A stretch of 64,000 bases of DNA, from positions 620,001 through 684,000 of the forward strand of contig JAJHTX010000011.1 of assembly GCA_032164295.1 (NCBI GenBank), read 5' to 3'. The notes under the pieces were generated by a model that was not told the DNA's origin, did no database searches, and saw only the letters and a program-made list of their open reading frames with translations. The stretch's first letter is position 1, and every line of letters begins with the position of its first letter. The stretch is from Inonotus obliquus (lineage: Eukaryota > Basidiomycota > Agaricomycetes > Hymenochaetales > Hymenochaetaceae). Both the position numbers and the translations under genes were made by a program. This document shows, one piece after another, positions 12,399 to 25,578 of this stretch.

Positions 12399-15300
12399 GG
12401 TGGCGGGATGTGGGCGATGTTGACGGGAGGGAAGAAAGTGGGAGGGGAGGGTTAGGCCGGGGAGGAATCTCAGAGTCTAAAAGGCAGACGAGAGATGCTC
12501 CGGTCAAAGTTATAGAGGGCGATCAGTTATAGCAGCAGCAGCAGCAGCAGCACCCGAACGACAACATAAGTACTCATCTGGAAAAAACAATGCAAAAACA
12601 GTAAAAAACAAAACAAAACAATCAACAAAAAAAATAATTAAATTACACACGGGGAGGGAGGGAGGAGGAGGATGGGAGAAGAATGAAATAAAGTGCAAGA
12701 AAGAAGGGGGATCGAGAAGAAGGCGGAAGCAAAAATGTACTGCACAGCTCTCTCTCTCTGGCTCTGGCACACGGCCTGTCCTCTCGGCGGACTGGCGAAT
12801 TCAATTCGCTTTCGGGTTCGGATGGGGAACCCAGGGCAGGGCAAGATGAGGTTATGCACCAACGTAAAGGCGCGAGCCACTGCTCTATCTCTGCTCCCGC
12901 GTCGATTTTGATCATCTACCGTCGAAAAAGGAGAGAAAACGAGACAGCGAGGGGGGCCAGCAGGATGTCAAGGAGCATCAGGAAGGCCAGATTCAGGCAG
13001 ATTGGGTCGAAAAGAACAGCCTGGCAATAAAGATGGCTATGTCGAGAGTAAACAGACACCGTGTGTAGATCCAGGCGTACGGAGAGCATCAGCTAGGCCT
13101 CTTCATTGAATTTGACCAGGGATGGATAGCAGCATTGTATTTTGTGACAACGGTGTTATGCGTTCCTGTCACACACACTGCGACGGTGCCACCACCACCT
13201 GCTGCCTGCACGGGGGCGCATTCTGCTCTCTCAGAAAGCGGTGTCCTTCTCTTCTAGCCGGGCATGACAAAGCACTTCCATTGGCGGATCCATTGGAGAA
13301 GCATTCCCAATAAAGTCATCCATCTAGTCAATGAGGAAGTTTCACAACAAGGTTCAGGGCTTACGCACTCATTCCCACCCTTTCCTTCTGCCCGTAACCG
13401 TCACCGTCACGCACCAACGGTCCGCTCAACAACTTGTCCCCTCTGCACTAAAATGCCAGTGCCATCCACAGCCAACTCGTCGGACCTTCGATAAATGGAC
13501 GTGTTTCAGCACAATTCTGGTCTAGAGCTGTTGTTTCTGAGGCGGTGGCAATGAAGAGAAGAGAAATGGGTTGTGTGACGTGACTAATTCGTGACCCTGA
13601 AGAGAAAACGTGGATACGGGATTTGGGTTTGTTACCCCCGAATTACCGATTATAGCTTCTCCCGCTGAGTATGCTTCTCCCCTCCGCTTCGCCTAGGTTC
13701 TCGTACTCACCCTCTTTACGAGCGGTCTCCAGCATCCTTACTCACGTATCCATCGCGCCGCCTATTCTCGAGAAGTCTGCCTTGTTGCCGGTTCCAGGCT
13801 TCAAAACTGACCTCTACTCTGTTGCTTTGCTAACTTGCTTGGCGGCCAACCACAGTTAAACCGAGGTGCCCTCTCTCCCCAAGTCTTCCGGATTCCGCAC
13901 GTCCTTGGGCCATCTTTTGCTAAAAAGAGCGTTGAAAAGGGTGCTAACTACCTTTACATGTTGAAATTGGACCTTGGTCACACAAATAGCCCGAATGCGA
14001 GTTTACCTCCGTGTATGCGAGTTCTCCGTCATCATGTGAACACTTTCCATGTTTGTCCATATCATATCCATATCAAGATTTCATCGCATCCACGCTCCTG
14101 GATTATCCATCAATATCAGCAAATACCCGCCGAATGGGAACCACTATTCAATTGCAATTTACAAGTCCCCCCGCAATCCAATCCTTTGTGACAACGTATC
14201 CCGGTGTACGGCATCCCCTCAAGACGAAATGTGCTAACGCTTTCCTCCTCACTGTCACGACGCGAGTCCGCGTGCTATCGGTTTTGCGGCCTGCGATTCT
14301 TCAACAAGCTTGATCGGCCCTGCGATCGTTCGCAACAAATGCAACTCCTGCACTCATCATTTCATCTATCTCATCTCAATTCAGTTACGTCCCCTCTCAA
14401 TGCTTCCCCTGCTAAGAATAAATTTCATCTTGCACGCCAATTATCCGATGCCAGGTCAATCAACTTGAGGGTCTGTAAAATTCAGCGTCACGCGTCCCCC
14501 CCCGAGTCAGAACCACACACCTGGCTCGTTGTCGTCCCCTCCCTTTTTGCAGCTTCGCTTCGACGAGGATGCCACTCCAAATTCCCGATGTCAGCCGGAC
14601 AAAGAGCCATGGCAAAGGTGACGCCTTTGCCGGGAGATGCATGATGAAGCCAAACCATCAAAGCAAATGCGCAAATAGACAAACCAGTTGCAGAATCATG
14701 CATTTGTTTATTTTGGCTCGGTCTGTATGCTCTTACAGCCGCTGCATCAGCGCCTCAGTCAAACAGAAATCGAAAGACGAGACAAATATATGTTTACGCA
14801 TCCTGGTATCCTTACATGGTACCCGGAGGTCCATCAGACTGCTTGGGCTTGGGGCGTTCTATTCGGTTTGAATTCCGCTACTATCTCCCCTCTAAATCTA
14901 CCGCGCTGTGGTCGCTGTCATTGTGCGCATCATTGTCGAGTCTTGGGCAAAGTACGCCCGTATGAAATCCGCGGACTGGGCGGCTTCGTCATAATCTCTT
15001 CTACTCTCGCACGCAGGATCAGTATCTCCTTCTCGAGACTCGAGTCATATCTCAGATGAAGGCGTTGAACGAGGCCCCTGACCATACGTGTATCAAGAAC
15101 CTGGCCTTGGCAGACAACGAAAAGGCATCTTTTTGGAAACTCTTTTTACCAATGTAATTCATTACGCATTTCCGTTTGTCTTTCAAAGAGTCGCACTCAC
15201 ACTTCATTTACATGCTTGCACTTAATGGATTTGATATGCTCCGTGCGCTGCGGCTGCTTGTCACACATGATTTCTTTCTGTTTTCCTGCACCCCTATCGA

Positions 15301-18300
15301 TTAGATTGCCATCGGAGCACGGGTTTGACACGGAAATGACTATTATGTCTAAAAGCGACGTTTCTCAGCGTGTCGACATGGGCGCGGAATTTGGGATGGC
15401 GCCTTCACTTTCTTCTCGAAAAGCAACTTCGTGACCCGAGCCGGAGAGGTGTTACTACGCGGCGTTATTGTTTCCCCTTATCTGTTTTCGATCTTTCGTT
15501 CGATGAACTGGGATGAGAAGGACATCGATTTCGGTCAGTGCTATCTCCCAAACTGACTCAAGGGAATCAGGAGTTCCGAGTCAGTGATGCTTATGACGAG
15601 TGGAGTCCCCCAGGTGAACGGTACAGGACTCGTATGGCCAAGCAAACTCCCCTTTTCAAGGATGCTGGTTCGAGCGTGTGATCTCTACTCGCTGTTGCTC
15701 AAGGAAGACGCCTACTACATTGCCAGCATGATCAAAACGCTAATTCAACGGCCGTTATGTCCAACCACTTCCCGCTCTTTCGTTTTCTCTATTCACTTCG
15801 CATCGCACTCGGCCGTATGACCGCTTTTCCTCTGCGCGGCAAAACAGCTGTGGAGGGAATAGGAATAGGAGGGAAAAGCACCGGCGGAAGTCATCGGTGT
15901 CGTTATGCAGGTGTATGCAGATGTGAGAACCTCCCTCCTCGCGTCTTCCTTATCATTACTCGTTTTCCTTTCTTTCGTATCGACGCGTTTATTCTCAGCA
16001 GTGACGGAGTTTCAAGGTGCAGTTCTACTCCTAGGCCGGCCGTCGGCATGGCGTGTTGGATCGAGCGAAGGTGCCCACGGTTGAAACGGAGAAGTTACCC
16101 TCGCCGCGCACACTCACGAGCCGTAGCACCACGACCAAACAAGTAACGTGAGATGTGTTTCGGTAAGGGAGACTTACGCAAGCTCATAGTCTTCCGTAGC
16201 GCCATCTTTTCTCATTGGTAGAATCGGTTAGCATCAACATCAACGACTAGGTACGGGGCTAGCGATCGTTTCGAGTGTTTGCCCTGTCTCAATGCACTTC
16301 CCGCACAAGAGCGACTCGGCAGCGTGCGCAAACCACTTCTCTCGTCCTTCCATGCAACACATTTTTTTGGACTTCTTTGATCAGCCACGATGGCTGGTTT
16401 GTAAACCATACGAACCGTCTCAGTTCAGTCAAAGCGCCCACGGCAATGAATCAGACCTTCCAGACCTAGTACGTGATGCCCAGTCCTTCTGGCGTTTTCA
16501 GTGAGAGAGCCTCGGCTTCCGTTCACGGTCCTATGACGCGTGCAATACGTTTCAAGGGCGCTGAGGAACGGACAGGTGAAGTCAAACTACTCGTCGAGAA
16601 ATCCGTCCCGGACTCCCATACTCTTTCTATTACTTTCGAGCGCTTGTCGGACGCGGAGACGTGCCTTGGACGTAGGGAAAGGGCCGGGCCTTGCCAATAT
16701 ATACAATCAAATCTCATTTGGAATGCGTTTCTCCTGACCCCTGAATGCGGCTTGGACACCAATCAGCAAATCCAACTTTCCGGCCGGGCAAGACGGATGT
16801 ATTCGTGGAGACTAACTACAAAGTCTCAATCTACCAAGGCCTCGAATCTCACTTCATACTTGAAGATGGATGTGCTGACTCTTGGCGCTGTACTGTGCGC
16901 TTGAAAAGGTGCGGCTTATTTTTCCCCCTTCCACCCCTTTTCTTGCTTGTCGAGATTCACGGGTATCATCACGAACGAGCCGATTTCACCCGCATTTACG
17001 CGCAGATGTATCTGCTATTGCGGCCACAGCCATCATTTAATTGATATTGACATTCTTCCAGAATCGAGTTCAGTACTTCATAACTCGGTACGATATCGAA
17101 GTCGATTCAGCTCTTTCGTTCCGCATATGTGGACTATTCAAGTAGGATTGGATCCGTCAGAGTCGAACGGTCTTCTCTAATCTCTAGACCTCGGTAGACG
17201 TGGCTCTCAATGCCATTGTAACATAGTCTGAGTTTCACACGAGATTCTTCCCCCCCACAGAAGTACCAGCAATTACGGCTGATACAAGCAGGGGAAACAG
17301 CCACTTGACGTACTCGCAAGTAAGCTCTACCCCTCGCGCAAACAACTACCGCCTATAATAACTCATATTCTTGTCGGACCAGTTGTGAAACCGGCTTCCC
17401 CTTCTCGCCAACAGTTTACAATGATAACTCCGCGGATGACCCCTCAAGAATGCAAGAATGCGCGCTCCAATGTGGAGCCTTGATAAAGCAAGACGGAAGA
17501 CCATTGGAAACTTTGTACCCCCTGTCCGTTAGTCCTACACAGTAGTCGTTCAATGGTATATGTTTTTCTATTTTATCTATCTACCTCCCTCGTTGCAAGA
17601 GCGTGCACCCTGAAACAACAGATAATTTCTATTTTTGGTATGGAGTCTTCTCGGTGATTTCGGCAAAAAGGCGACCTTGACTTGATGAATTTGCTTCCGA
17701 TATAATTTCCAAATTAGGTAAAGGCTGGTAATTTGTTTACCGATCAATCCGCGCCAATCTCAACTCAACTCATAAGCGAGCGGGAACGTGGCTAGTGGCT
17801 AAGTGTGGAGTAGGTATTGGTCACCTTACTCACCGCTCCTGTCTGGGGGTGGGTGCGTCGGTGATACAACACAACACTAACACTGAATTTCATTGCATTG
17901 CGAATGGTAAAATACATATTGGCGAAGGTTCAAAAAAGAATTCTACTGGTTTTTGTGATAATACGGAACCGAAACATTACCCGAACATACGATATGAAAA
18001 GCACTGAAGAACACGAGCGCTACTTTACTTGCGGTGGCCTCGTGCACCAAGCCCAACGAACTAACTCAATAGCAATAGCTTTTCAATACATCAGAGATTT
18101 CCATCAATTTACTGTAAATTTGGTAATGAGATGAGAAAAGGAAGAAGAAGCTCCATTTCCGGTAGTCCCATCTATTTTGTTGTGGATCACAACCGGAAAC
18201 ATCATCTATGGATCTACGAAATGCTTATGTTGGTTACACATCAATGGTTTGAATAGCCTATGCCTCTTAACGAATTACAATATGTTCCATCCGAACTCCG

Positions 18301-20729
18301 TTTCCTTCCTAATGAACGCTAAAACAGCGGTTGGGAATAGACAGACAGTAGTAGGATAATCTCTATATATTCATGGTTTCAGATTTTCAGATATTTTTCC
18401 AGATAGCCGATATAATACATACAATTACAACAGAATACAAAACAAAATACAAACGTAATTTTGATAACATTCTTACATCTTACCTAGTCAACATTTTAAC
18501 TAATTTTGATCGATCGAGAGGAAATGAAAGACGATCCATCCATTGTGACTTCGTGAGTGAGAAAAGTGAGAGTATAGTATAGTATATGTAGTAAGCTGTA
18601 CCCAGATTCCTGTCGGCGTTAACAAGGCCGTGTTCGATAACTCAATTGATTCCCTGCTTTGTGTGAGAAAGGCCCCGAGACATGCAGACGTGCAGCAGAC
18701 GTGCTCTCCCCTTCCTTCCTTTGCTGATTCATGGAATTGTGTTGGTGGATCAGATTGAGACGTAGTACTCTTCTAGATACATTGAAGGAAGGAGGAAGTA
18801 GGGAAGGAAGGAATCCATGTGTTCAAACTTTCAGTTGTTGCTTGCTCATGCTTGTAATGAGAATGAACCAGGATATCGTCTTCACAGACAACGATCATTG
18901 CGTCCAGAAAGTTTGTGAGTTGCTGTTGTCTTCGCCTTCAACTGAAAGGAAAGGTTTCTCTACTTCTCGATCAACTCCCACTCTTGCTCATGCGTTGAAT
19001 TTTATTCCAAGAAAATTACATCCAGAAATTGCACACTGGGTTAAACGCTGAGACGGAGTGCCAGTCTTACTATTTTCTTACAATCTACGAATTCTGGTCT
19101 TCGAATGGGGTTCAAGAGGATGAACGAAGTTGTTTCTTTCCAGTACTAATTTCTCCTGGAGCTAATCAAGTCACACTCTTTCCTGCCGCGATCCTGGTTT
19201 ACCGCGAATAACGATGTCCTAGAGGGTAGCATTGCCCTGAAGCACACTTGCGGACTTTTCGCGGAGCAGCACTAGTGTCAAGGATGAATCAAAGTGACGA
19301 TATGTACAGTGCAGCAAAGGGAAGGAAGCCCTTTTCTGAATCATCATGCATTTTATCCGCTGATTCAGACGAGTTCAGTGGAAGATTTACCACTTGCATT
19401 CAGAACCACCCGTTCTTCCTTCTCATTCTGTTATTTTCGTCTTTTAGACTGTCTGTCCAACTTTAGTATTTTTAATAAAGCTCAAGTCCCCTTTTTTGAC
19501 CATTTTGGGAGAGCGACGAGCATCAAGGGGCGATCTGGTTATATTTTTCTGACTGAGAGTCTTCAGCCTAACACTACGAGCGACCTTTTTGTGCAACTGG
19601 ATTCGTCGGTAGGTTGTTCGCTCGCGCTACGGTCATACGGAAGTTTGAGATCGGTACGAATCTCGAGAAGCTGCAAACCTGTCTGCTCTCAATAAGCATA
19701 GATTGGCCTTCACTTACCCGAACATGCCCTTTCGCCCCTTACTGTCAGATCGTCGATGCCTTCTTTGAAATTGAAGCAACGTCTTTTGCTACCTAGACCT
19801 TCCCGCGAAGGTTGGCGCTTTGATGGACAGGATGGTGGCTTGGTCTCTAATTTCTCGATTTGTCTTCTAACGGCATGCGAAAGCATTTTCGCCTCCAATA
19901 CGACACCCGGTGGTCATCGAACCGGATTACCGATAATTATAATCGACGCACCTGGAAAAGAGATGTTTTGCTTTGACGAGTGGCGCGTACTGGTAGCCAG
20001 TCAGCTCGACGGTCACCATGAATGCCTACCCCTTGCGAACTGTTCACTTCACGCTGACCTGTCGGGACGCATATATTCTGGGATGGATTCTGGATGTCCT
20101 CGGAGTAACTCTGCTGCTTCTCGCTAGACACCTGATGGCGAAGATTGCCTCCACAATCGTTCTGCACCCGCGACGAGACATATGACGTCCATAACAAAAT
20201 GTGGATAAGTTTCACGTTTATGCCAGAAGGAGAATGGAAAGTACATTGGCGCTATGACGAATAAGCATCATTTCAAATCATTTCTGGCATGACCGCGCAG
20301 GTGTGATGCGGAGGAGAATGGTGATTGCGGTTGCTCAATTATTGCGTCCGGCGGTATAATCAGAATTGGACGAGTACGGCATGACGAGAGAAGTGCATGG
20401 TGATTGGGCGTCCCACGTTTGACAGGCCAATTTCCGTGAAGGATCGTGCGGATGACTTGGGAAGAAGGGGAATTGTCTAAAGACAGGAAGACTCAGTGTT
20501 CTTCTTTATTTGTGCGCAGAATCGGTCGAGGATACATTTTCGTTTCTCCAGTGCGCCGAGGACCATTCGGAGGAAGCGTTCTGGTGGGCATGTTACGCGC
20601 ACGGGTAAAAGAAGACGTTACAAAAAAGGTGAGGAAAGTTGGGTAAGTTACACGACGATAAATCGCATGAGTGGCCTTCAATATCGCTTTTGGAATAGTC
20701 TCGTCCTTACCTCTGCAGTAGTCTCCCCC
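12399..20729. other. Long interval without an assignable gene
   Basis: About 8.3 kb. The first kilobase is the upstream region of the zinc-finger gene and contains a CAG/GCA run at 12530-12552 and GGAGG-rich sequence. From 13.6 to 17.3 kb there are several open patches with protein-like composition in changing frames, none matching a family I know. 17.6-18.6 kb is AT-rich. Around 20060-20280 (+) one frame gives a hydrophobic stretch (GWILDVLGVTLLLLARHL) followed, after a frame change, by KMWISFTFMPEGEWKVHWRY. This looks like the remains or exons of a membrane protein. I could not build a phase-consistent gene anywhere here. Confidence 0.4.
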
Positions 20730-21705
20730 TCAGTTGTTCCCCCAGGAGCTTTCAAGCCGGTCAATAATGTCTTGTACATCACCCCATTTCAGGGAGCTCC
20801 ACTTTTCCGGATTGCGAATAGCTTCATCAAAATTCTTTACAGCCAGTGCGAACTGGGACGCAAAACGACCGTATGGTATCCTTCCTGTACCCGTCCCTAG
20901 TCCAGGCATCAAGATGCTGCAAATAATAGGCTTCTCGTCTTTCTCTTGGTAGCGTGGAAGACTGTGATTGGTGCCATCGGAGTTGTTTTCCCTCGCGTTA
21001 CTATTGTGCCGCTGAATTTCAAGGAGTAAAGACCATGTCGCGTTGTAAATAATGTAACGATCCCAGGATATATCCTGTGGCCAGTGCATTGTCGGACACA
21101 AAATTAAATACTTGCAGCCTGTCGTTCCTTTCTGTGCATCGATGACGTTTTCTGGGAGTAGAAGCGACGTTGCGGAACCAGGACTTGCGAATCCCCTGTA
21201 CTTTTGGTATATCTCCGCCTGAACGAAGCGTGTCAATGCGAAGTAATCTCCGGGTGGAGAAAGCAGTCTCGAAATTGCGTCGTCGAAAGCACCGTCTAAA
21301 CAAGTGTGAATTCGTCAGATTATTTTCTGAACCTTCAAGCCGGCCATAGCGGCTTTTCCATCAGAAGGTTTGGATATTCTTAGCAGAAAATAGCAATCTT
21401 ACCCACTCCACTTGAGAATTGAAGTGAAGTGAGAAGCTGCTGTGCCTAGCACGACAACTTTACGGGCACTATAGTTGTGGAATAAGAGCTTCGCCTTCCA
21501 ATGAACACTTACCCATTCTACCGTACGAGTTTGCTGGGCTTACTATTGCGTCAAACCTCGTTCCAGGTAAGTTGTGTAATCGAGATCGTACGAAATGGAA
21601 TCTGCCACGCAATGGTAGAGAAATTTCCTTGTCCAAAGCGCTTCTCCACTCGTCATAGAGCTTGTCGTCGTTCTCTGGTACGATAAGATGGAAGTCGACA
21701 TCCAT
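20730..21705 (-). CDS. Macro-domain protein
   Basis: A protein of 252 residues built almost entirely of one macro domain, the fold that binds ADP-ribose and removes or reads it. Exons 21513-21705 and 20730-21295 join with matching phase. The joined motif reads FDAIVSPANSYGRMDGAFDD, the signature of the ligand pocket, where the Asn and the Gly-rich loop are expected to contact ribose. Later motifs are CKYLILCPTMHWPQD and ICSILMPGLGTGTG, the phosphate-binding loop. The start ATG at 21703-21705 has an in-frame stop a little upstream. The intron is long for this window (217 bp). Whether it has hydrolase activity cannot be told from sequence alone. Confidence 0.85.
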
Positions 21706-22927
21706 CTTGGACTCGTTGAGTATAATAGCTGCACAGGATGGAAATCAGATGTAGAGCACCTAGATAGAAAGATCAGTCGTGGCAGTGGCAAGATAAGTAC
21801 GCTGCTTAGTCATCAGACTATAATTACTGAAAATATCTGGCATCCAAGAAAAATGTTGCCTAGCATCACAATTTGGGGTTGTCCTTTTGAAGTGGGTATG
21901 TGCATCACTCCCATTCTCTTCTGCCAGGCGTTTGAACACCGAGGAGATAAACAAGGAGCGAATTAATCGCGGCATGGTCATTTATCGCGAGTAGGTGGCA
22001 TACCTCTGTAGGAATAGCTTCGGACCCGCGGTAGGAGAATACCCATCACCACGGTACCGAGTCCTCGTTTCATTTGGAGAACCTTATTGCCTTCTTACGA
22101 TCACGGTCAGGGTATCTACTGTGCTAGATGGCTTGGATGCAGCGTCGCAAAGTTTGTGGTCCAAGACAACCGAGTTTTCTATTGAAGAGTCTTCGGAGTC
22201 TGTCGCTAGATACGTTGTCACAGAACAAGTTTTCGCGGCATTAGGTCACGGCGAACTGAAGTTGTTTCGCACACTCACATTAATAGGAGGTGAGGGTATT
22301 TCGGGATCTCACGCTCGCACTGGTTCCAGAGGTAGTGTTCTTTTCTCCCCTGAAGCGCGAAAGGTAGTCATACAGCCCAAGTTGCATTCCATCAGCAGAG
22401 AAGATGACGGTTTCCGCGCAGAACTTCACAGTATTATCGTAGCACGTAAAAGACGCTGGAAATCTGGTACATAGATCAGTAGAACGACAAGTGTTGGAAA
22501 GAAACCGCTCGATTCCTTGATTCAGCCGCGTACTGCCGACAAAGGGGCCTGGGAGTCGCGATACTGGTAGCTCCGCGGAGAATGCGTCTGGAGCAAACAT
22601 CCCTTCGACATGTATACTCATGTATAGTGCTGAGATGCTGAACTGATGCATCACCTCCGCGGGATTGGTCGACCAGGAACAGCGAGCTGAAGTCCCGACG
22701 TGGGTGCCATCTAGCACAAGCTGGTGCCAAACTACCGCTTTCCTTTGATCGAAACGCGGACTTGTAAAAGTAAAGCAGAGAACGAACAAGGAAGGGATCT
22801 GGACAAGGAGCGACTGACACGTGATCGTGATGATGTAGTCAGGTGACTAATTCAAGCATTTTTGACTTGTTCAACAACTCCGAGCGGTCCACGAGCGAGC
22901 GAAGCAAACACAGATTACACAGTATCA
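21706..22927. other. Intergenic between macro-domain gene and FMT1
   Basis: Two overlapping open frames of about 160-170 codons lie on opposite strands (21995-22474 + and 22280-22789 -). Neither has a recognised motif, a good start context or exon neighbours. They are within what chance allows at this length, so I do not call a gene. Confidence 0.4.
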
Positions 22928-24414
22928 ATGTCATTCACTCCGTTCTGGTCAACACACAAGTTCTCTCGCACCTCATCTCCGCTTCTTCGCGCTCGGCTGT
23001 CGAGGTCCTTGACTTCTCTTCCATCCCAGAGTCCTTTCAACATCTTATTCCTAGGAAGAGACGAGTTTTCCGTCCTTGTGCTGGACCAATTGCACAAACA
23101 CCGCGGTTCGTAGCGCTCATCTCCGGTCTCCAGGAAGTCTCTGAATGTGTGCCAGGAAGACGTATGGAGTGATATTCAAGTTGCGACTCATCCGGATGAA
23201 AGAACAGGCAGGAATGGTACTCAACTATCTGTCTGTGAGTATCGCTCGTTCCCAACCCTGCTTCTGATGTTGATACATTGTACGTAGCACCTCTCAAGCT
23301 AAGAAGCATCGAACTGGGCCTTGAGACACATCTCATTCCCCATGAGAAGGCTGCTTTCAAACGCTGGGAGGTAATCTTAGGTGTTTCTCAGTCACCGCCT
23401 CGCCCTGACCTCAAGGACAGCTTCCTTCTCGATTCCTCCATTCTCCATCATCGACGTGCAATTTGCTTGTTACAGCATCTTTTGGAAGAATGATACCTGA
23501 TCGGATCCTCCATCTCTTCCCTGTGTCTCGTCGCTTGAATGTCCATCCTTCCCTGGTCCCAAAATATCGTGGGCCCGCGCCAATACAACGTGTGATTGCG
23601 GAGGGAACCGAGGAGACTGGTGTCTGTATTCTCGAGATGAAGGAAAAGAAGCTCGGTGCAGATATTGGGGAAGTCTGGGCAAGGAAAGTTCTTGTGAGTC
23701 AACCTATATGAAGAGTCGTCGAACCAAATATAATTGGTGTACTCAATGGGATGAAGTCCGTTCCGCCAAGGCCGACTTTCACGGCTTTAAGGGACGCACT
23801 GGCCATTGAAGGGGGACTTCTCCTTGTCTCTGTGCTGCGAACCATGATGAATGGAACAGTGAGTTACGTTACTGTCTCTATTGAATAGGTATTCATACAC
23901 TCATCACCATTCAGGCAGTAGCTAGACCTCAGGATGATTCCGATGCCACGCATGCACCTTTCATCACACAAGAAACGGCGACCGTGGATTTCAATACCTG
24001 GGATGCACACAAGATAGACCGAATGTATCGTGCGATTGGACACCAAGTGCGTTATATATGTATTCCTGGAAAGAGTAATGCACCTGACCCATTATTGCTC
24101 AGAAATCCATTACTACGACCGTCCCGTCGCTGAAGAAGCTTCAGCTCTTTGCTCCACAACCTTACACAGGAAGCACCTCGGCTTCGGAGCTGCCGAAGCC
24201 ATTACGTGCCTTGCGAGTACCAGGAGATACAACATACGATCCTACAACGCGCATGCTGGCCATCCGGTGTGCTAGTGACACATACGTATACGTGCCGAGT
24301 GTCAAACAACAAGATAAGAAGCAACTACCGGCACAGGAGTGGTGGAAGGGAGTCTGGCCGGAATGGCTAAATAATAAAGTTATGAAACTCGGACATGAAG
24401 CCCGAGAACCATAG
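22928..24414 (+). CDS. FMT1: Methionyl-tRNA formyltransferase, mitochondrial
   Basis: Formylates Met on initiator tRNA in mitochondria using 10-formyltetrahydrofolate. Exons: 22928-23105, 23160-23234, 23288-23370, 23421-23693, 23757-23858, 23915-24046, 24103-24414; 384 residues, all phases agree. The N-terminus is rich in Arg and Ser without acids (FSRTSSPLLRARLSRS), as expected of a mitochondrial targeting peptide. The catalytic domain starts at FNILFLGRDEFSVLVL, with LLVTASFGRMIP and then the signature NVHPSLVPKYRGPAPIQ containing the Asn and His of the active site. The C-terminal domain includes ALRDALAIEGG, GTAVARPQDD and the late FNTWDAHKIDRMYRAIGHQ. An in-frame upstream alternative start at 22862 is possible but not favoured. 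Confidence 0.93.
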
Positions 24415-25578
24415 TGCTGGTAAGAATGAACATCGTCCAACTACTTGGCTATTTGTTTGATGCTAAATGAGATGTGTTCCATAGGACTTGAGTGTGGTAC
24501 CTTGGCTTCGTCTGCGTGGAAAACGACATTTAGAGTCAAATTAATTTGTTGCGCCGTGTCTTTCCTTCAGTATCATGCTTCTGCGTAATGCAATCCTAAT
24601 TCCGGTTTGTTTCCGTCCAGACTACCCATCATATATACGATTCTAGACTTCTAGGGGAAGTCCAGAAGCCGGGAAACAAGGGTGACCTTGTACGGCCGAA
24701 GCGGTTGTGATATATCGTTCTTCCAAGCTTCTTGTTGGGCTTCCCAATGTCTTGCCGTTCTGTTCGTGTTCTTTGTTCAACTAAACTATCTATTTCAAAT
24801 TCTGTTTAATGTTTGACCAATGCCTGTGTGTTCCGGTAAACTTGTACTTACTTGCAGAAACCGGTACAGAACAAGCTCGTTTACGGCAAGTTCTCCATCT
24901 GATATTATTTTCCGCGTAGAATGCTTTTCATTTCGGTTATTCAGAGTTTCATCTAGTTTCATATCAACAGACAATTACTCCACCACAAGCAACGACGGGA
25001 AACAATGCTATTCACGCTTCCCCCACGTTTAGGCGCATGGATTTGTTCTACAGCCTAACATCTCAAGTTTCCACTGGCAACGCATTAATTTCCAGGACCT
25101 CTTGCGAACAAGCATCTCTTCAAGGCCACGGAACGAACCCACATTTATTTTGAGTTTGATAATTGTTTAACACGGCTTACGACGTAAAGGTGGGAGGCCT
25201 TTTTACGTCGTGATAACCTACCGGACTTGACGGCGAGAAGCGATCTTTGTTAGCCTCGACTGTCTTCTTTGCTCATGCATGGCGAACTCTCACCGACATA
25301 CGCCGTCCTGTACCGGACGTTCTAAAGAAAGAAACGCGTATTCAGATGTAATTGTATCAAGGGGTGAGTACATTTTGGCTCTAATGTACAGAGTCATACA
25401 ATATATAACAATCGTGTTGTCCAGCGTGAGAGGAGTTCTGTAGTGAACCACAAGCAACGAGACATTATATAGCGTGACAAAGAAAACATCGACGAACGTG
25501 CCCTGAAGAACCGGAAACTAAGATAATCGGAGGAGAGGCGAACGGGCATGGATGATGACGAGAGAGATTTATGAAGGA
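24415..25578. other. Intergenic, convergent 3' ends
   Basis: This lies between the FMT1 3' end and the transporter 3' end. A short near-palindrome (TTACGACGTAAAGG...CTTTTTACGTCGTGA, about 25178-25213) could form a hairpin. No gene is supported. Confidence 0.4.

Noticed and set aside
10153..12532. Plus-strand frames across the zinc-finger gene
   Set aside because: They are shadows of the GC-rich minus-strand exons, which have zinc fingers and matching splice phases.
21995..22789. Overlapping open frames of 159 and 169 codons on opposite strands
   Set aside because: No motif, poor starts and no exon partners; a few frames of this length are expected by chance in 64 kb.
25178..25215. Hairpin as a bacterial-type terminator
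   Set aside because: The organism is a fungus; the near-palindrome is noted but no terminator role is claimed.
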